Positions 35,498 to 45,119 of a stretch of DNA of 64,000 bases are shown here, piece by piece; positions within the stretch are counted from its first letter, which is position 1; each line of letters starts with the position of its first letter. Both the position numbers and the translations under genes were made by a program. This DNA is from Mucilaginibacter saanensis (lineage in GTDB: Bacteria > Bacteroidota > Bacteroidia > Sphingobacteriales > Sphingobacteriaceae): the NCBI RefSeq assembly GCF_014200575.1, contig NZ_JACHBZ010000008.1:62001-126000 (forward strand), written 5' to 3'. The notes beneath the pieces were generated by a model, which was not told the origin of the DNA, did no database searches, and was given only the letters and a program-made list of their open reading frames with translations.

Positions 35498-36697
35498 TTA
35501 TTTCTGTGGCAAATTTACTTCAAACGTGGCTCCTTCGCCAGGTAAGGAGTAAATACTCAATGAGCCTTTCAGGGTTTCAATCAGGTGCTTTACCAGCGCC
35601 AGGCCAAAGCCATAACCAGCCTCACCGCTTGTGCCGGCGGTTGATGCTGCTATTCCGTTTAATATAACGGTTATTTCATGCTCGGTAAGGCCCAATCCGG
35701 AGTCATTTACCTTAATACACAAATTGTTTTCAGGCTCACCGGTTTTCAGACTCAGGATAACCGCTACCTTACCGCCATCGGGCGTAAACTTAATGGCGTT
35801 TGATATCAGGTTGCCCGTAATTTGTAACAGCTTGTTTCGTGAAAACGGAATGGTTTCTGACTCAAATGATGTATTAATACTAAGCGCAATGCGTTTATTA
35901 AATGCTTGCGGCGTGTAAAGTTTTTCCAGCTTATCCTTAAACACCAGCAGGTTAAATACATTTTCCTGAACATCCGGTATATATCTTTCTCTTTTATCGG
36001 CCCTTAATATTTCATCGGCCAGCTCGAGTATTGATCGCCCGCTTTTATGTATCAGGTTTATAAACTCCAAAACTTCTTCTAACTGGTTGCTTTCGCCCTG
36101 CTCGCTAATCAGTTGGGCAAGGCCAATAATGCCACTTAACGGTCCTCTGATGTCATGAGCTACTTTTTTCTGTGTTTCCCGGGCATCAAACAAATTATTT
36201 TTCAAATCTTCAATTGTTTTCAGATAGCGGAGACGGTTAACAATTTCGCCGGCAATTATTTTTAACAGTTCAACTTTTTCAGGATCTAAATCCTTTGGTT
36301 TTTTATCAAGTACGCATAACGCGCCAATGTAATGGTCACCATTTACCTTTAGCGGAACACCATAATAATACCTTAAATGTGGGCTGTCCTTTACATAAAA
36401 CTTATCCTTAAAGCGGTCATCAGTGGCCAGGTTCTTTACCTCAAAATAATCGCCGTTTATAATGGTGTATTGGCAAACAGAATCTTCACGGGGCATTTGA
36501 TCAATTTCCAGGCCATGGTTTGAGATTGTCCATTGTGTAAATGAATCAATCAAATTAACCAATGATATTTCAGTGCCGGTGACTTTTGCCGCCAGCTTTA
36601 CCAGGTCATTAAAACTGTCCTGGTGTGCAGAGTAATCTAAATCAAAGGCAGACAGGGTCAGGAGCCTGTCCATTTCATTTTTAGGGGTTAATAGCAT
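35498..36697 (-). CDS. GAF-domain sensor histidine kinase
   Basis: 399 aa from the ATG at 36697; an ATG at 36742 would add 15 residues. No membrane segments. An N-terminal GAF domain (about residues 15-165, including YYYGVPLKVNGDHYIGALCV) is followed by a HisKA helix with phospho-His in VAHDIRGPLSGIIG, and an ATPase domain with N box GNLISNAIKFTPDGG, G1 NDSGLGL and G2 GYGFGLALVKHL. Cytosolic kinase with no adjacent response regulator, so it is an orphan whose partner lies elsewhere. Confidence 0.9.
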   Translation of the reverse strand: MLLTPKNEMDRLLTLSAFDLDYSAHQDSFNDLVKLAAKVTGTEISLVNLIDSFTQWTISNHGLEIDQMPREDSVCQYTIINGDYFEVKNLATDDRFKDKFYVKDSPHLRYYYGVPLKVNGDHYIGALCVLDKKPKDLDPEKVELLKIIAGEIVNRLRYLKTIEDLKNNLFDARETQKKVAHDIRGPLSGIIGLAQLISEQGESNQLEEVLEFINLIHKSGRSILELADEILRADKRERYIPDVQENVFNLLVFKDKLEKLYTPQAFNKRIALSINTSFESETIPFSRNKLLQITGNLISNAIKFTPDGGKVAVILSLKTGEPENNLCIKVNDSGLGLTEHEITVILNGIAASTAGTSGEAGYGFGLALVKHLIETLKGSLSIYSLPGEGATFEVNLPQK

Positions 36698-36871
36698 CGG
36701 TATATAAGTCAATAATTTATTTAAGATACGATATTTTACCACTTTAGGTTTTAAGTTGATGTGTAAAATGCGCTGTTGAGGTTGACGTAATTGGCAATGT
36801 AAAACATTTTTTACCTGTTAATCCTTTTATTAAAAATGCCTAACTTAACATCATAATTTAGCCAATTATTT

Positions 36872-37516
36872 ATGAAAAGTAATGAAACTGTTAACGGACC
36901 GGATGGTGATCAGGATGTAAAGGATACGTCGCGGAGAAATTTCCTTAAACAATCATCGCTATTAACTGCAGTGGCACTTACACCGGGAACGGCCGTAAAA
37001 GCCGCCGTTATGCACGTTGATGAAAAAATAGCCGCCGTTTTTGAAAAAATGCCACTAAAAATGGAGGTGAACGGGAAGCCGCAAAAACTATCGGTTGAGC
37101 CCCGCTCAACCCTGCTGGATATATTGCGTGAACAGCTTGATTTAACGGGCACAAAAAAAGGTTGCGATCATGGGCAATGCGGCGCCTGCACGGTACATGT
37201 GGATGGGCGGCGGGTAAATTCCTGCTTAACGCTTGGTATTATGATGAGCGGCAAAAAAATAACCACCATTGAGGGGTTAGCCAATAGCGATCAGTTGCAC
37301 CCCATGCAGGAGGCATTTATAAAGCATGATGGCTTTCAGTGTGGTTATTGTACGCCGGGGCAAATCATGTCGGCGGTGGCTTGCATACGTGAAGGGCATG
37401 CCGGTTCTGAACATGAAATAAGGGAATATATGAGCGGTAATATTTGCCGTTGCGGGGCCTACCCCAATATAGTAAATGCCATACAGGAAGTAAAAGATGG
37501 GGGGCAAACCGTATGA
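36872..37516 (+). CDS. Xanthine-dehydrogenase-family [2Fe-2S] subunit, Tat-exported (PaoA-like)
   Basis: 214 aa. A twin-arginine signal (SRRNFLKQSSLLTAVALTPG) precedes two [2Fe-2S] domains: plant-ferredoxin type with GCDHGQCGACTVH and a later Cys, then the helical domain with QCGYCTPGQI and NICRCGAYPNI. This is the small electron-transfer subunit of a periplasmic aldehyde oxidoreductase like PaoABC/YagTSR. Its stop overlaps the next start by 4 bp (ATGA). Confidence 0.92.
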   Translation: MKSNETVNGPDGDQDVKDTSRRNFLKQSSLLTAVALTPGTAVKAAVMHVDEKIAAVFEKMPLKMEVNGKPQKLSVEPRSTLLDILREQLDLTGTKKGCDHGQCGACTVHVDGRRVNSCLTLGIMMSGKKITTIEGLANSDQLHPMQEAFIKHDGFQCGYCTPGQIMSAVACIREGHAGSEHEIREYMSGNICRCGAYPNIVNAIQEVKDGGQTV

Positions 37517-38493
37517 AACAGTTTCAGTATATATGCCCAACCACGCAACAGGGCGTGCTTGATGTAATTAACAAGCCCGGTACAAAAATAATAGCTGGCG
37601 GTACTAACCTGGTTGATTTAATGAAACGCGGTGTAACCGCACCCGATAAACTGGTTGATATTAATCATCTGCCCCTGAAAAGTATAATATCAACCCCTAA
37701 AGGGTTGTACATTGGTGCACTGGCATTAAACAGTGCTGTTGCTGAGCATGAACTGGTTGCCCGGCAATACCCGCTATTGGCTATGGCCCTCAAGGCAGGT
37801 GCGTCGCCTCAGTTGCGTAATATGGCCACAGTTGGCGGTAATATGATGCAGCGCACCCGTTGCGGTTACTTTTATGATACAACGATGCCTTGCAATAAGC
37901 GGGCACCCGGTTCTGGCTGTGGCGCTTATGAGGGTGTTAACCGTATGCACGCTATTTTTGGTGGCAGCTCACAATGCATAGCAGTACACCCGAGTGATAT
38001 GTGCGTGGCCCTTGCCGCCCTTAACGCCGTGGTGATCATCGCTGGTAAAAAGGGCGAACGCCGCTTACCATTCACAGATTTTCATCGCCTCCCGGGCGAG
38101 CATCCTGAAATGGATAACCACCTGGCCGCAAACGAGCTGATAGTTGGTGTGGAAATACCCAATAATCATTTTGCGGCTAATAGCTATTATTTAAAAGTGC
38201 GCGACAGGCAATCCTACGCTTTTGCCCTGGTATCAGTTGCTGCGGCCTTGGATATTGAAAATGGCATTATCCGCCATGCCCGCCTGGCTATGGGCGGTGT
38301 GGCCCATAAACCATGGCGTTTATTTGATGCCGAACAAGCACTTGCAGGTAAGCCGGTATCTGAAGATAGCTTTAAGCAGGCGGCACAACTGGCCATGCAG
38401 GGAGCTAAAGGATATGGCCAAAACGCGTTTAAATTAAAACTGGCCCCGGCTACTATTGCCGAAGCTTTAAAACATGCAGCAGGTTTAGCTTAA
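37513..38493 (+). CDS. Xanthine-dehydrogenase-family FAD subunit with [4Fe-4S] insertion (PaoB-like)
   Basis: 326 aa from the ATG at 37513, which overlaps the small-subunit stop; a longer start at 37444 is rejected because it lies inside that gene. The FAD-binding motif IIAGGTNLVDLMKRG and GASPQLRNMATVGGNMMQRT are clear. The following loop carries RTRCGYFYD, MPCNK and GSGCGAYEG, cysteines placed as in the extra [4Fe-4S] cluster of PaoB. It transfers electrons from the Mo subunit to an acceptor. The Mo subunit gene begins 7 bp later. Confidence 0.9.
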   Translation: MKQFQYICPTTQQGVLDVINKPGTKIIAGGTNLVDLMKRGVTAPDKLVDINHLPLKSIISTPKGLYIGALALNSAVAEHELVARQYPLLAMALKAGASPQLRNMATVGGNMMQRTRCGYFYDTTMPCNKRAPGSGCGAYEGVNRMHAIFGGSSQCIAVHPSDMCVALAALNAVVIIAGKKGERRLPFTDFHRLPGEHPEMDNHLAANELIVGVEIPNNHFAANSYYLKVRDRQSYAFALVSVAAALDIENGIIRHARLAMGGVAHKPWRLFDAEQALAGKPVSEDSFKQAAQLAMQGAKGYGQNAFKLKLAPATIAEALKHAAGLA

Positions 38494-38500
38494 CAGCCTT

Positions 38501-40651
38501 ATGAAAAAAGAGATCAATTTAAATATGCCATCGTCATCAGAGGGAATGAGCCGGATAGACGGGCGGTTAAAAGTTACCGGGGCGGCCAAATACTCTGCAG
38601 AATATACGGTTGAGGGTTTAACGTATGGTGTTCTGGTAGGCAGTACAATTACCAAAGGCACAATTACCGCAATAGATACTAAGGCTGCGGAACGTGCGCC
38701 GGGCGTAATTGCCGTAATTACCCATGTTAATGCTATCAAGGTGCCAGGTTTTCAGTCAGAAGCGGGTAAACCATCCGCTGTAAGAGCGCAGTTAAAAGTA
38801 TTTGATGATAATAAAATAGTTTATAACGGACAGCCGGTGGCCGTGGTAATTGCCAATACTTATGAGCGGGCTCTGTATGGTGCATCGCTGGTAAAAACAC
38901 AGTATAGTAAGGAGCAGCACGAAACCAGTTTAAATGCCAGTATTGGCAAGGGTTTCCCACCGCATGGCGACGGATTATATAAACGGGGCATTCAAGATGC
39001 GTGGAAATCGGCGCCATATAAGGTGGAGCAGGAGTATATAGTACCAACCGATACGCACAATCCGATGGAGCTGCATGCCATTATTGCTAAATGGGAAGCC
39101 GACGATAAGGTAACCGTTTGGGACAAAACGCAGGGCGTTAAGGCCACCCAGCATGATATTGCCCAATTGTTCAATATTCCTGTTGATAATGTGCAGGTAA
39201 ATTCCAAATTTGTAGGCGGGGCTTTTGGCAGTGCACTGCGTACCTGGCCACATGAGGTGGTGGCGCTTATCGCCGCTAAAATGGTTAAAAGGCCGGTTAA
39301 GCTGGTGTTGAGCCGGGCTGATATGTTTACCTCGGTAGGGCACCGTCCATATACCTGGCAAAAAATAGGCATAGGTGCAACAGCCGATGGCAAACTGACA
39401 GGGATTACCCACGAAGCTTACGGCCAAACATCAACCTTTGAAAACTTTACCGAAGGGCCGGTTGGTGTAAGTCAGGGTTTATATGCCTGCCCTAATGTAA
39501 ATACCAAATACAACCTGGTTGCGCTTAACATAGGTACCCCAACCTGGATGCGCGGCCCGGGCGAGGCAACCGGTGCATTTGCGCTGGAATCGGCCCTGGA
39601 TGAGCTTTCTTACTTATTAAAGATTGACCCCATTGAGCTGCGCCTGCGCAATTACGCCGAAACCGACCCTGAAAGCGGTAAGCCTTTTTCAAGTAAGTTT
39701 TTAAACGAAGCCTACCAGATGGGGGCTGATCATATTGGCTGGGCCGAGCGCAAGCCGGAACCGGGGACGTTAAAAAAAGACGGTCTGCTGGTTGGTTATG
39801 GCATTGGCTGCGGCATGTTTGGTGCTTACAGGAGCGGCGCTACCATAAAAGCAAAAATGACGGCTGATGGAATTTTGTTGTTGCAAACAGCGGTGAGCGA
39901 TATTGGCCCCGGCACCGGCACCGCCATGGTTTTGATAGCCGCGGAGCAAATGGGAATCCCGGCAGGAAATATCCGCTTTGAAAACGGTGCGTCTGATTTG
40001 CCACAGGCACCTACGCAGGGCGGCTCAGCCACAACGGCAAGCGTTGGCTCGGCAGTGCATTATGCCTGTATAGAGCTGAAAGAGAAGTTTCAAAAGCTTA
40101 CCGGCAATGATAGTCCCAAGGCTATCGATTATGCGCAGGTGCTTAAACAACATAATTTGCCATTGTTGGAGGTAACTACCAAATCAACCGCAGGCGACGA
40201 CAGGGATAAGTATGCCATGAATTCATGGTCGGTACATTTTGTGAAAGTGTTGGTAAACGCAGCAACTGGAGTTGTTAAAATTGATAAGGTAGCATCCGTG
40301 GCTGATTCTGGTCATATCATCAGTCCAAAAACAGCGCGCAGCCAGGTTGTGGGCGGGGCAATTGGCGGTATAGGCATGGCATTAATGGAAGAGGCAGTGA
40401 TGGATCATCGGTATGGCCGTTACATCAACAACAACTTTGCTGATTATCATGTAGCAGTAAATGCTGATATTCCACAGATAGATGCCCAGTTTGTAAATAA
40501 ACCCGATCCGTATATCAACCCAATGGGTGCCAAAGGAATGGCCGAAATTGCTTTAATTGGCATGGCAGCGGCAGTAGCCAACGCTGTTTATAACGCCACG
40601 GGTAAGCGGGTAAGAGAGCTACCTATTACACCGGATAAGGTAATGGCGTAA
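38501..40651 (+). CDS. Xanthine-dehydrogenase-family molybdopterin subunit (PaoC-like)
   Basis: 716 aa. MSRIDGRLKVTGAAKYSAEY begins the family. Moco-contact regions are GGAFGSALRTWPHEVVALIA and the WMRGPGEATGAFALESALDE loop, and the catalytic Glu is in GAKGMAEIALIG near the C-terminus. It has no signal of its own and would be exported by the Tat signal of the small subunit. Expected activity is oxidation of aldehydes or N-heterocycles with molybdenum cytosine dinucleotide; substrate unknown. No dedicated chaperone gene (PaoD/XdhC) was found nearby. Confidence 0.92.
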   Translation: MKKEINLNMPSSSEGMSRIDGRLKVTGAAKYSAEYTVEGLTYGVLVGSTITKGTITAIDTKAAERAPGVIAVITHVNAIKVPGFQSEAGKPSAVRAQLKVFDDNKIVYNGQPVAVVIANTYERALYGASLVKTQYSKEQHETSLNASIGKGFPPHGDGLYKRGIQDAWKSAPYKVEQEYIVPTDTHNPMELHAIIAKWEADDKVTVWDKTQGVKATQHDIAQLFNIPVDNVQVNSKFVGGAFGSALRTWPHEVVALIAAKMVKRPVKLVLSRADMFTSVGHRPYTWQKIGIGATADGKLTGITHEAYGQTSTFENFTEGPVGVSQGLYACPNVNTKYNLVALNIGTPTWMRGPGEATGAFALESALDELSYLLKIDPIELRLRNYAETDPESGKPFSSKFLNEAYQMGADHIGWAERKPEPGTLKKDGLLVGYGIGCGMFGAYRSGATIKAKMTADGILLLQTAVSDIGPGTGTAMVLIAAEQMGIPAGNIRFENGASDLPQAPTQGGSATTASVGSAVHYACIELKEKFQKLTGNDSPKAIDYAQVLKQHNLPLLEVTTKSTAGDDRDKYAMNSWSVHFVKVLVNAATGVVKIDKVASVADSGHIISPKTARSQVVGGAIGGIGMALMEEAVMDHRYGRYINNNFADYHVAVNADIPQIDAQFVNKPDPYINPMGAKGMAEIALIGMAAAVANAVYNATGKRVRELPITPDKVMA

Positions 40652-40785
40652 TGGTTTCAATAAGCGAATTTGTCGTATTTTATTTCTTCTTAAACCGGGC
40701 GCAGATTTATTTTACCAAACCTCAACGCGAATTACTTTATTAACGTAATGATGATATAGTTTATTGACACGTAAAAAAACAACCC

Positions 40786-41631
40786 ATGAAAAAAATTATT
40801 CTGTTTACCTTATTTGTTGGCCTTTGCTCTTTTGCCTTTGGCCAAAGCAAGGTGGTTTGCTGCGGCAAGCCATCGGCTACCCGGCAGTTTGCCATGCTGG
40901 CATCCAGCTCAAAATTCAGGATGGCGCATAAAAATCCGTTGCCGATCCATTTTCAGAGTGCTATTGGCACAGCCGTTACTTATAAAACAGCCGATGGCAA
41001 GGAATCTGCCGCTTATTTGCTGAAAGCAAAAAAAGCGACTAATAATTACATACTGGTTATTCATGAGTGGTGGGGCCTTAATGATTTTGTAAAGCGCGAA
41101 TCAGAAAAGATCTATAATGACCTGGGTAATGTAAATATCATTGACCTTGATCTGTACGATGGTAAAGTAGCCACCACCCGTGAGGATGCCGGCAAATATA
41201 TGCAAGCCGTTAACGAAGACAGGGCAAAAGCCATTATTAATGGCGCCATTTCATATGCAGGCCCTAAGGCTCACATTGCTACTTTAGGCTGGTGCTTTGG
41301 CGGTGGCTGGAGCCTGCAAACCAGTTTGCTGGCTGGTAAAAAAGCCGTTGCCTGTGTAATGTACTATGGTATGCCCGAGCAGGATGTTAACCGCCTTAAA
41401 ACATTAAATGCGGATGTATTAGGAAACTTTGCCAATAAGGACCAATGGATAAACCCTAAGGTTGTTGCCAAATTTGATGCTGACATGAAAGCGGCCGGTA
41501 AAAAGCTTTATCTGCACCAATATGATGCAGATCATGGTTTTGCTAACCCCAGCAACCCTATATATGATAGCAATGCTACAAAAGATGCTTACGCCAACAC
41601 AATTACTTTTTTAAAAGCACGTTTAAAGTAA
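40786..41631 (+). CDS. Dienelactone hydrolase family protein, exported
   Basis: 281 aa with a signal peptide (KKIILFTLFVGLCSFAFGQ). The alpha/beta hydrolase has the DLH features: the VIHEWWGLNDFVK acidic loop, nucleophile Cys in LGWCFGGGW, Asp in NKDQWINP region and His in DADHGFANPS. Dienelactone-type hydrolases cleave lactones or esters; the natural substrate is unknown. It is monocistronic, followed by a strong terminator at 41656. Confidence 0.9.
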   Translation: MKKIILFTLFVGLCSFAFGQSKVVCCGKPSATRQFAMLASSSKFRMAHKNPLPIHFQSAIGTAVTYKTADGKESAAYLLKAKKATNNYILVIHEWWGLNDFVKRESEKIYNDLGNVNIIDLDLYDGKVATTREDAGKYMQAVNEDRAKAIINGAISYAGPKAHIATLGWCFGGGWSLQTSLLAGKKAVACVMYYGMPEQDVNRLKTLNADVLGNFANKDQWINPKVVAKFDADMKAAGKKLYLHQYDADHGFANPSNPIYDSNATKDAYANTITFLKARLK

Positions 41632-41655
41632 ACAAAAAGCACATGTGTATGTTGT

Positions 41656-41687
41656 ACCGGGCAAGTTAATCCTTGCCCGGTTTTTTT
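41656..41687 (+). terminator. Rho-independent terminator
   Basis: A perfect 10-bp stem (ACCGGGCAAG / CTTGCCCGGT), 6-nt loop, then six T. It follows the dienelactone hydrolase gene by 25 bp and ends 24 bp before the next start codon. Confidence 0.95.
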
Positions 41688-41710
41688 GTAACATTGCATA
41701 AATTATACCT

Positions 41711-42685
41711 TTGACTACTTCTACTAAAAAAACAATATCCATTTCGCTTAAGGCCGCTGTATTGGCAATGGCTGCCTGGTATATATATCACCAGTTCCAC
41801 AAAAAAAACAACGATCTAAAACAATTTCAAGCGTTAACGGCTCACATCAACAGCACCCACGTAATTATAGCCATGGGTATTGTGGTGTTATTAATGGTAG
41901 TAAACTGGGTGTTGGAGGCATTTAAGTGGCGTTTTTTAACTAAAAGGCTCGTTAATATTTCCCTGTGGGAGTCAATTGAAGCTGTTTTTTGCGGGCTTAC
42001 CTGGGCCATATCAACCCCTAACCGGGTTGGCGAATATGGTGGCCGGGTAATGTTTTTGCCCAACCGTAAGCGTATTCATGGCGTTTTTGCCATGGCAGTA
42101 GGTGCCTTTGGCCAAATCATTATGACCAATGTGTTGGGTTTAATAGCCATTATTTGGCTGTTTTATAATTATATACCCATAAATAACTTGCTATTTTATG
42201 GAGTAATCCTGGTATCGGCAGTAACTTTGGCTGTATTGCTGATATTTTTTTTCCACATTAAATGGATAGTTAATTTGCTTGACAGGGTTGGTTTCCTGAA
42301 AAAATACCATAAGTTTTTTGAAATTATGGGCCGCTATAAAACCAACGAGTTGTTAAAGATACTCGGTTTAAGCATGGCCCGTTACATTACATTTACGATT
42401 CAGTATTGTATTGTATTTCATTTGCTTATACCGCAGTTTGCATTTTTTCCGATGGTGATGATGTTGTTTGTGTACTTTTTTATTACCTCGGCAGTACCCT
42501 CGCTTGACCTGTTGGATGTTGGTGTACGCAGCTTTACCGCGGCGCATTTATTTGCGTATGTGACCGATCAAAAAATTGCGGTTATTGCCGGAGTATCATC
42601 AATATGGCTCATAAATTTAATTATTCCAGCTATTTTAGGATCTTTATTCGTTTTTAAACTCAAATTCTTTGATCGCACTGCATAG
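41711..42685 (+). CDS. Lysylphosphatidylglycerol-synthase-TM (UPF0104) family membrane protein
   Basis: 324 aa with about eight membrane segments, starting at TTG (41711); no ATG lies before the first helix SLKAAVLAMAAWYIY. The segments TPNRVGEYGGRVMF and VPSLDLLDVGVRSFTAAHLF fit the flippase-like membrane domain related to MprF and AglD. It overlaps the following glycosyltransferase gene by 17 bp, suggesting a joint role in building or exporting a lipid-linked glycan. Confidence 0.82.
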   Translation: MTTSTKKTISISLKAAVLAMAAWYIYHQFHKKNNDLKQFQALTAHINSTHVIIAMGIVVLLMVVNWVLEAFKWRFLTKRLVNISLWESIEAVFCGLTWAISTPNRVGEYGGRVMFLPNRKRIHGVFAMAVGAFGQIIMTNVLGLIAIIWLFYNYIPINNLLFYGVILVSAVTLAVLLIFFFHIKWIVNLLDRVGFLKKYHKFFEIMGRYKTNELLKILGLSMARYITFTIQYCIVFHLLIPQFAFFPMVMMLFVYFFITSAVPSLDLLDVGVRSFTAAHLFAYVTDQKIAVIAGVSSIWLINLIIPAILGSLFVFKLKFFDRTA

Positions 42686-43799
42686 TTTTGTTTCGCTGTT
42701 TTTAACAGGTATTTACCTGATTTTATTAATTTACCTGATACGAGGCTGGTCCAAAGTAAAAGTTAATCAAACTAAAGCTACAACCTTTAAAACCAGGATT
42801 ACCGTATTGATAGCCGCCCGTAACGAGGAGGAGAAAATAAATTTAACCATTGAGGATGTACTGGCGCAGAACTACCCTAAGCATCTGCTTGAGATAATTA
42901 TTGTAGATGATCACTCTACAGATAATACCGCCGCCATTATCAGCAGTTATGCCAGTCAGGGGGTAAAGCTGCTCAAGCTACATGAAGAACAGCCATTAAA
43001 TTCTTATAAGAAAAAAGCCATAGCAGAGGCTATTAAACTTTCAACCGGTGAGTTGATGGTGGCCACCGATGCCGATTGCCGCATGGGGACGGCCTGGCTG
43101 TCATCCATAGTGGGTTATTATGAATCAAATAACCTGGTTATGGTGTCATCTCCGGTAACTTACTTTGAAGAAAAATCATTGTTTGAGCTGATGCAAACGC
43201 TGGAGTTTGGATTTTTGATAGGTATTGGTGCGGCCTTTATTGGTAACGGCCGGGCATCAACCTGCAACGGGGCAAACTTTGCTTACCGTAAAGATGTATT
43301 TTATGAGGTTGGCGGTTTTAAGGGGATTGATGAGCTGGCATCGGGCGATGACGAGCTTTTACTGCAAAAAGTTGCCGAGCGCTACCCTGGTAAAATTGGC
43401 TTTTTGAAGCAGACAGAAGCTGTGGTTTATACTCATGCCAAACATAGCCTGCAGGAGTTTATGCAGCAAAGGCGCCGGTGGGCATCAAAATCAACAAAAT
43501 ATAAGGATAAAAAAGTAGTGGCCTTTGGCATTTGTATCTGGTTGTTCAATCTTTCATTACTGGTAAATGCTGCTTTAGGCTTTTACGATTTTTACTTTTT
43601 TAAACTTTTCCTGGTTCAGTTTTTATTAAAATACCTGTTTGAGATTGTTTATTTGCTGCCCATAGCCGGATTTTTTAAGCGTACCTACCTAGTGAGTTTG
43701 CTTGTTCTAATGATCCCTCTGCACATTGTGTATTTTGTGGTAATTGGGTTAATGGGTAATAATCATAAATATTTATGGAAAGGCAGGGTAGTGAAATAA
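42669..43799 (+). CDS. Family 2 glycosyltransferase, membrane-bound
   Basis: 376 aa from TTG at 42669, inside the end of the previous gene; the first residues form a membrane helix (FVSLFLTGIYLILLIYLI). GT-A domain: ITVLIAARNEEEKI, nucleotide Asp in IIVDDHSTD, DxD-like DADC, GDDELL and the product-site QQRRRWASKS. Three C-terminal helices follow. It probably makes a surface glycan or glycolipid on the inner membrane. The translational overlap with the UPF0104 gene supports a shared pathway. Confidence 0.88.
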   Translation: MIALHSFVSLFLTGIYLILLIYLIRGWSKVKVNQTKATTFKTRITVLIAARNEEEKINLTIEDVLAQNYPKHLLEIIIVDDHSTDNTAAIISSYASQGVKLLKLHEEQPLNSYKKKAIAEAIKLSTGELMVATDADCRMGTAWLSSIVGYYESNNLVMVSSPVTYFEEKSLFELMQTLEFGFLIGIGAAFIGNGRASTCNGANFAYRKDVFYEVGGFKGIDELASGDDELLLQKVAERYPGKIGFLKQTEAVVYTHAKHSLQEFMQQRRRWASKSTKYKDKKVVAFGICIWLFNLSLLVNAALGFYDFYFFKLFLVQFLLKYLFEIVYLLPIAGFFKRTYLVSLLVLMIPLHIVYFVVIGLMGNNHKYLWKGRVVK

Positions 43800-43881
43800 C
43801 AACCGATTGTAAAGATTGGTTGACACCCTTGTTAATTGTGCCTATTTAAACGATATTTAGCCAAAAGCACACTATTAACTT

Positions 43882-45081
43882 TTGGCAGAACTTACCCCCT
43901 CAAAACGAACCTGGCAAGCGTTTAAGCGCAATAAAATTGCCATTGGTGGTCTTGTTTTTATCATACTTACGCTTTTAGTAGCTGTATTAGGGTATTTAAT
44001 TATGCCCGATCAGTCGCCGCATGCCAATAACATGACCATACAGCTGAGTATTAAGAAGCCCGGTGCCTCATATATGATGCTGCATATCAGGAAAAGCGAA
44101 CCTATTGATACGGTTGGCTTTTTTACAAAAATGCTTTTTGGCCAGCCATCTTTTTACCGCGATGTTCCTATTACCGGCTATCATTTTATAAGGGATTCTG
44201 TTTATGTGAATGAGTACATTGGCGACGAGGATAAGCCTGAAAAGAAAGCGTACAACATTTTTGAAGTGGTTAACGGAATTAAACCCCGGTACCATTATGG
44301 CGGTGTTTTATTGAGCCCCCGCATATCCGTTAGTAAAAGTGCCGAGATTTATAAACACTTTACTGATAAGATCAAAGCCGATCAGATAACCACCCGCACC
44401 TTTTGGCTCGGTACTGATATTTACGGGCGCGATATGCTGAGCCGTTTGTTGTTAGGGACCCGGATATCGCTGGCCGTTGGTCTTATGTCTGTAATTATTA
44501 GTATGCTGCTCGGGGTAAGTATAGGCGCCATTGCCGGTTACTTTGGCGGGTGGATAGACGCTTGCCTGAGCTGGCTCATGAATATTTTATGGTCGTTACC
44601 CGCACTGCTGCTGGTTATAGCCATATCATTTGCACTGGGTAAAGGTTTGTGGCAAATATTTATTGCGGTAGGCCTGTCTATGTGGGTTGAGGTGGCGCGT
44701 TTGGTACGCGGGCAGGTAATGAGTCTTAAGCAGGTTGAATATATTGAAGCTGCCAGGGCGCTGGGTTTTAACAATACCCGCATTATAACCAGGCATATTT
44801 TACCTAATATAACCGGCCCCATACTGGTGCTCGCATCGTCAAACTTTGCATCGGCAATATTGCTGGAGGCTGGTCTTAGTTTTCTTGGGTTTGGAGCGCA
44901 GCCGCCTATGCCTACATGGGGCGGCATGATCAAGGAGCATTATGGATATATTGTAATGAATTCGGCGTATCTTGCCATTATACCCGGTTTGGCTATTATG
45001 TTACTGGTGTACGCCTTTAATCTGGTTACTGTTGGCTTGCGCGATGCCTTCGATATAAAATCAGAAAGTACTCGCATTTGA
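43882..45081 (+). CDS. Oligopeptide/dipeptide ABC transporter permease (OppC/DppC type)
   Basis: 399 aa, starting at TTG (43882). One N-terminal helix (NKIAIGGLVFIILTLLVAVL), a long periplasmic loop of about 120 residues, then the five-helix core with GTDIYGRDMLSRLLLGTRIS and the EAA motif EAARALGFNNTRIITRHILP. This is the C-type permease. The B permease, ATPases and binding protein are not adjacent, so the transporter is split across the chromosome, as in other Bacteroidetes. Confidence 0.9.
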   Translation: MAELTPSKRTWQAFKRNKIAIGGLVFIILTLLVAVLGYLIMPDQSPHANNMTIQLSIKKPGASYMMLHIRKSEPIDTVGFFTKMLFGQPSFYRDVPITGYHFIRDSVYVNEYIGDEDKPEKKAYNIFEVVNGIKPRYHYGGVLLSPRISVSKSAEIYKHFTDKIKADQITTRTFWLGTDIYGRDMLSRLLLGTRISLAVGLMSVIISMLLGVSIGAIAGYFGGWIDACLSWLMNILWSLPALLLVIAISFALGKGLWQIFIAVGLSMWVEVARLVRGQVMSLKQVEYIEAARALGFNNTRIITRHILPNITGPILVLASSNFASAILLEAGLSFLGFGAQPPMPTWGGMIKEHYGYIVMNSAYLAIIPGLAIMLLVYAFNLVTVGLRDAFDIKSESTRI

Positions 45082-45119
45082 AAATATTTTTTTTACTTTA
45101 GTCAGACCACTAACAAAAG

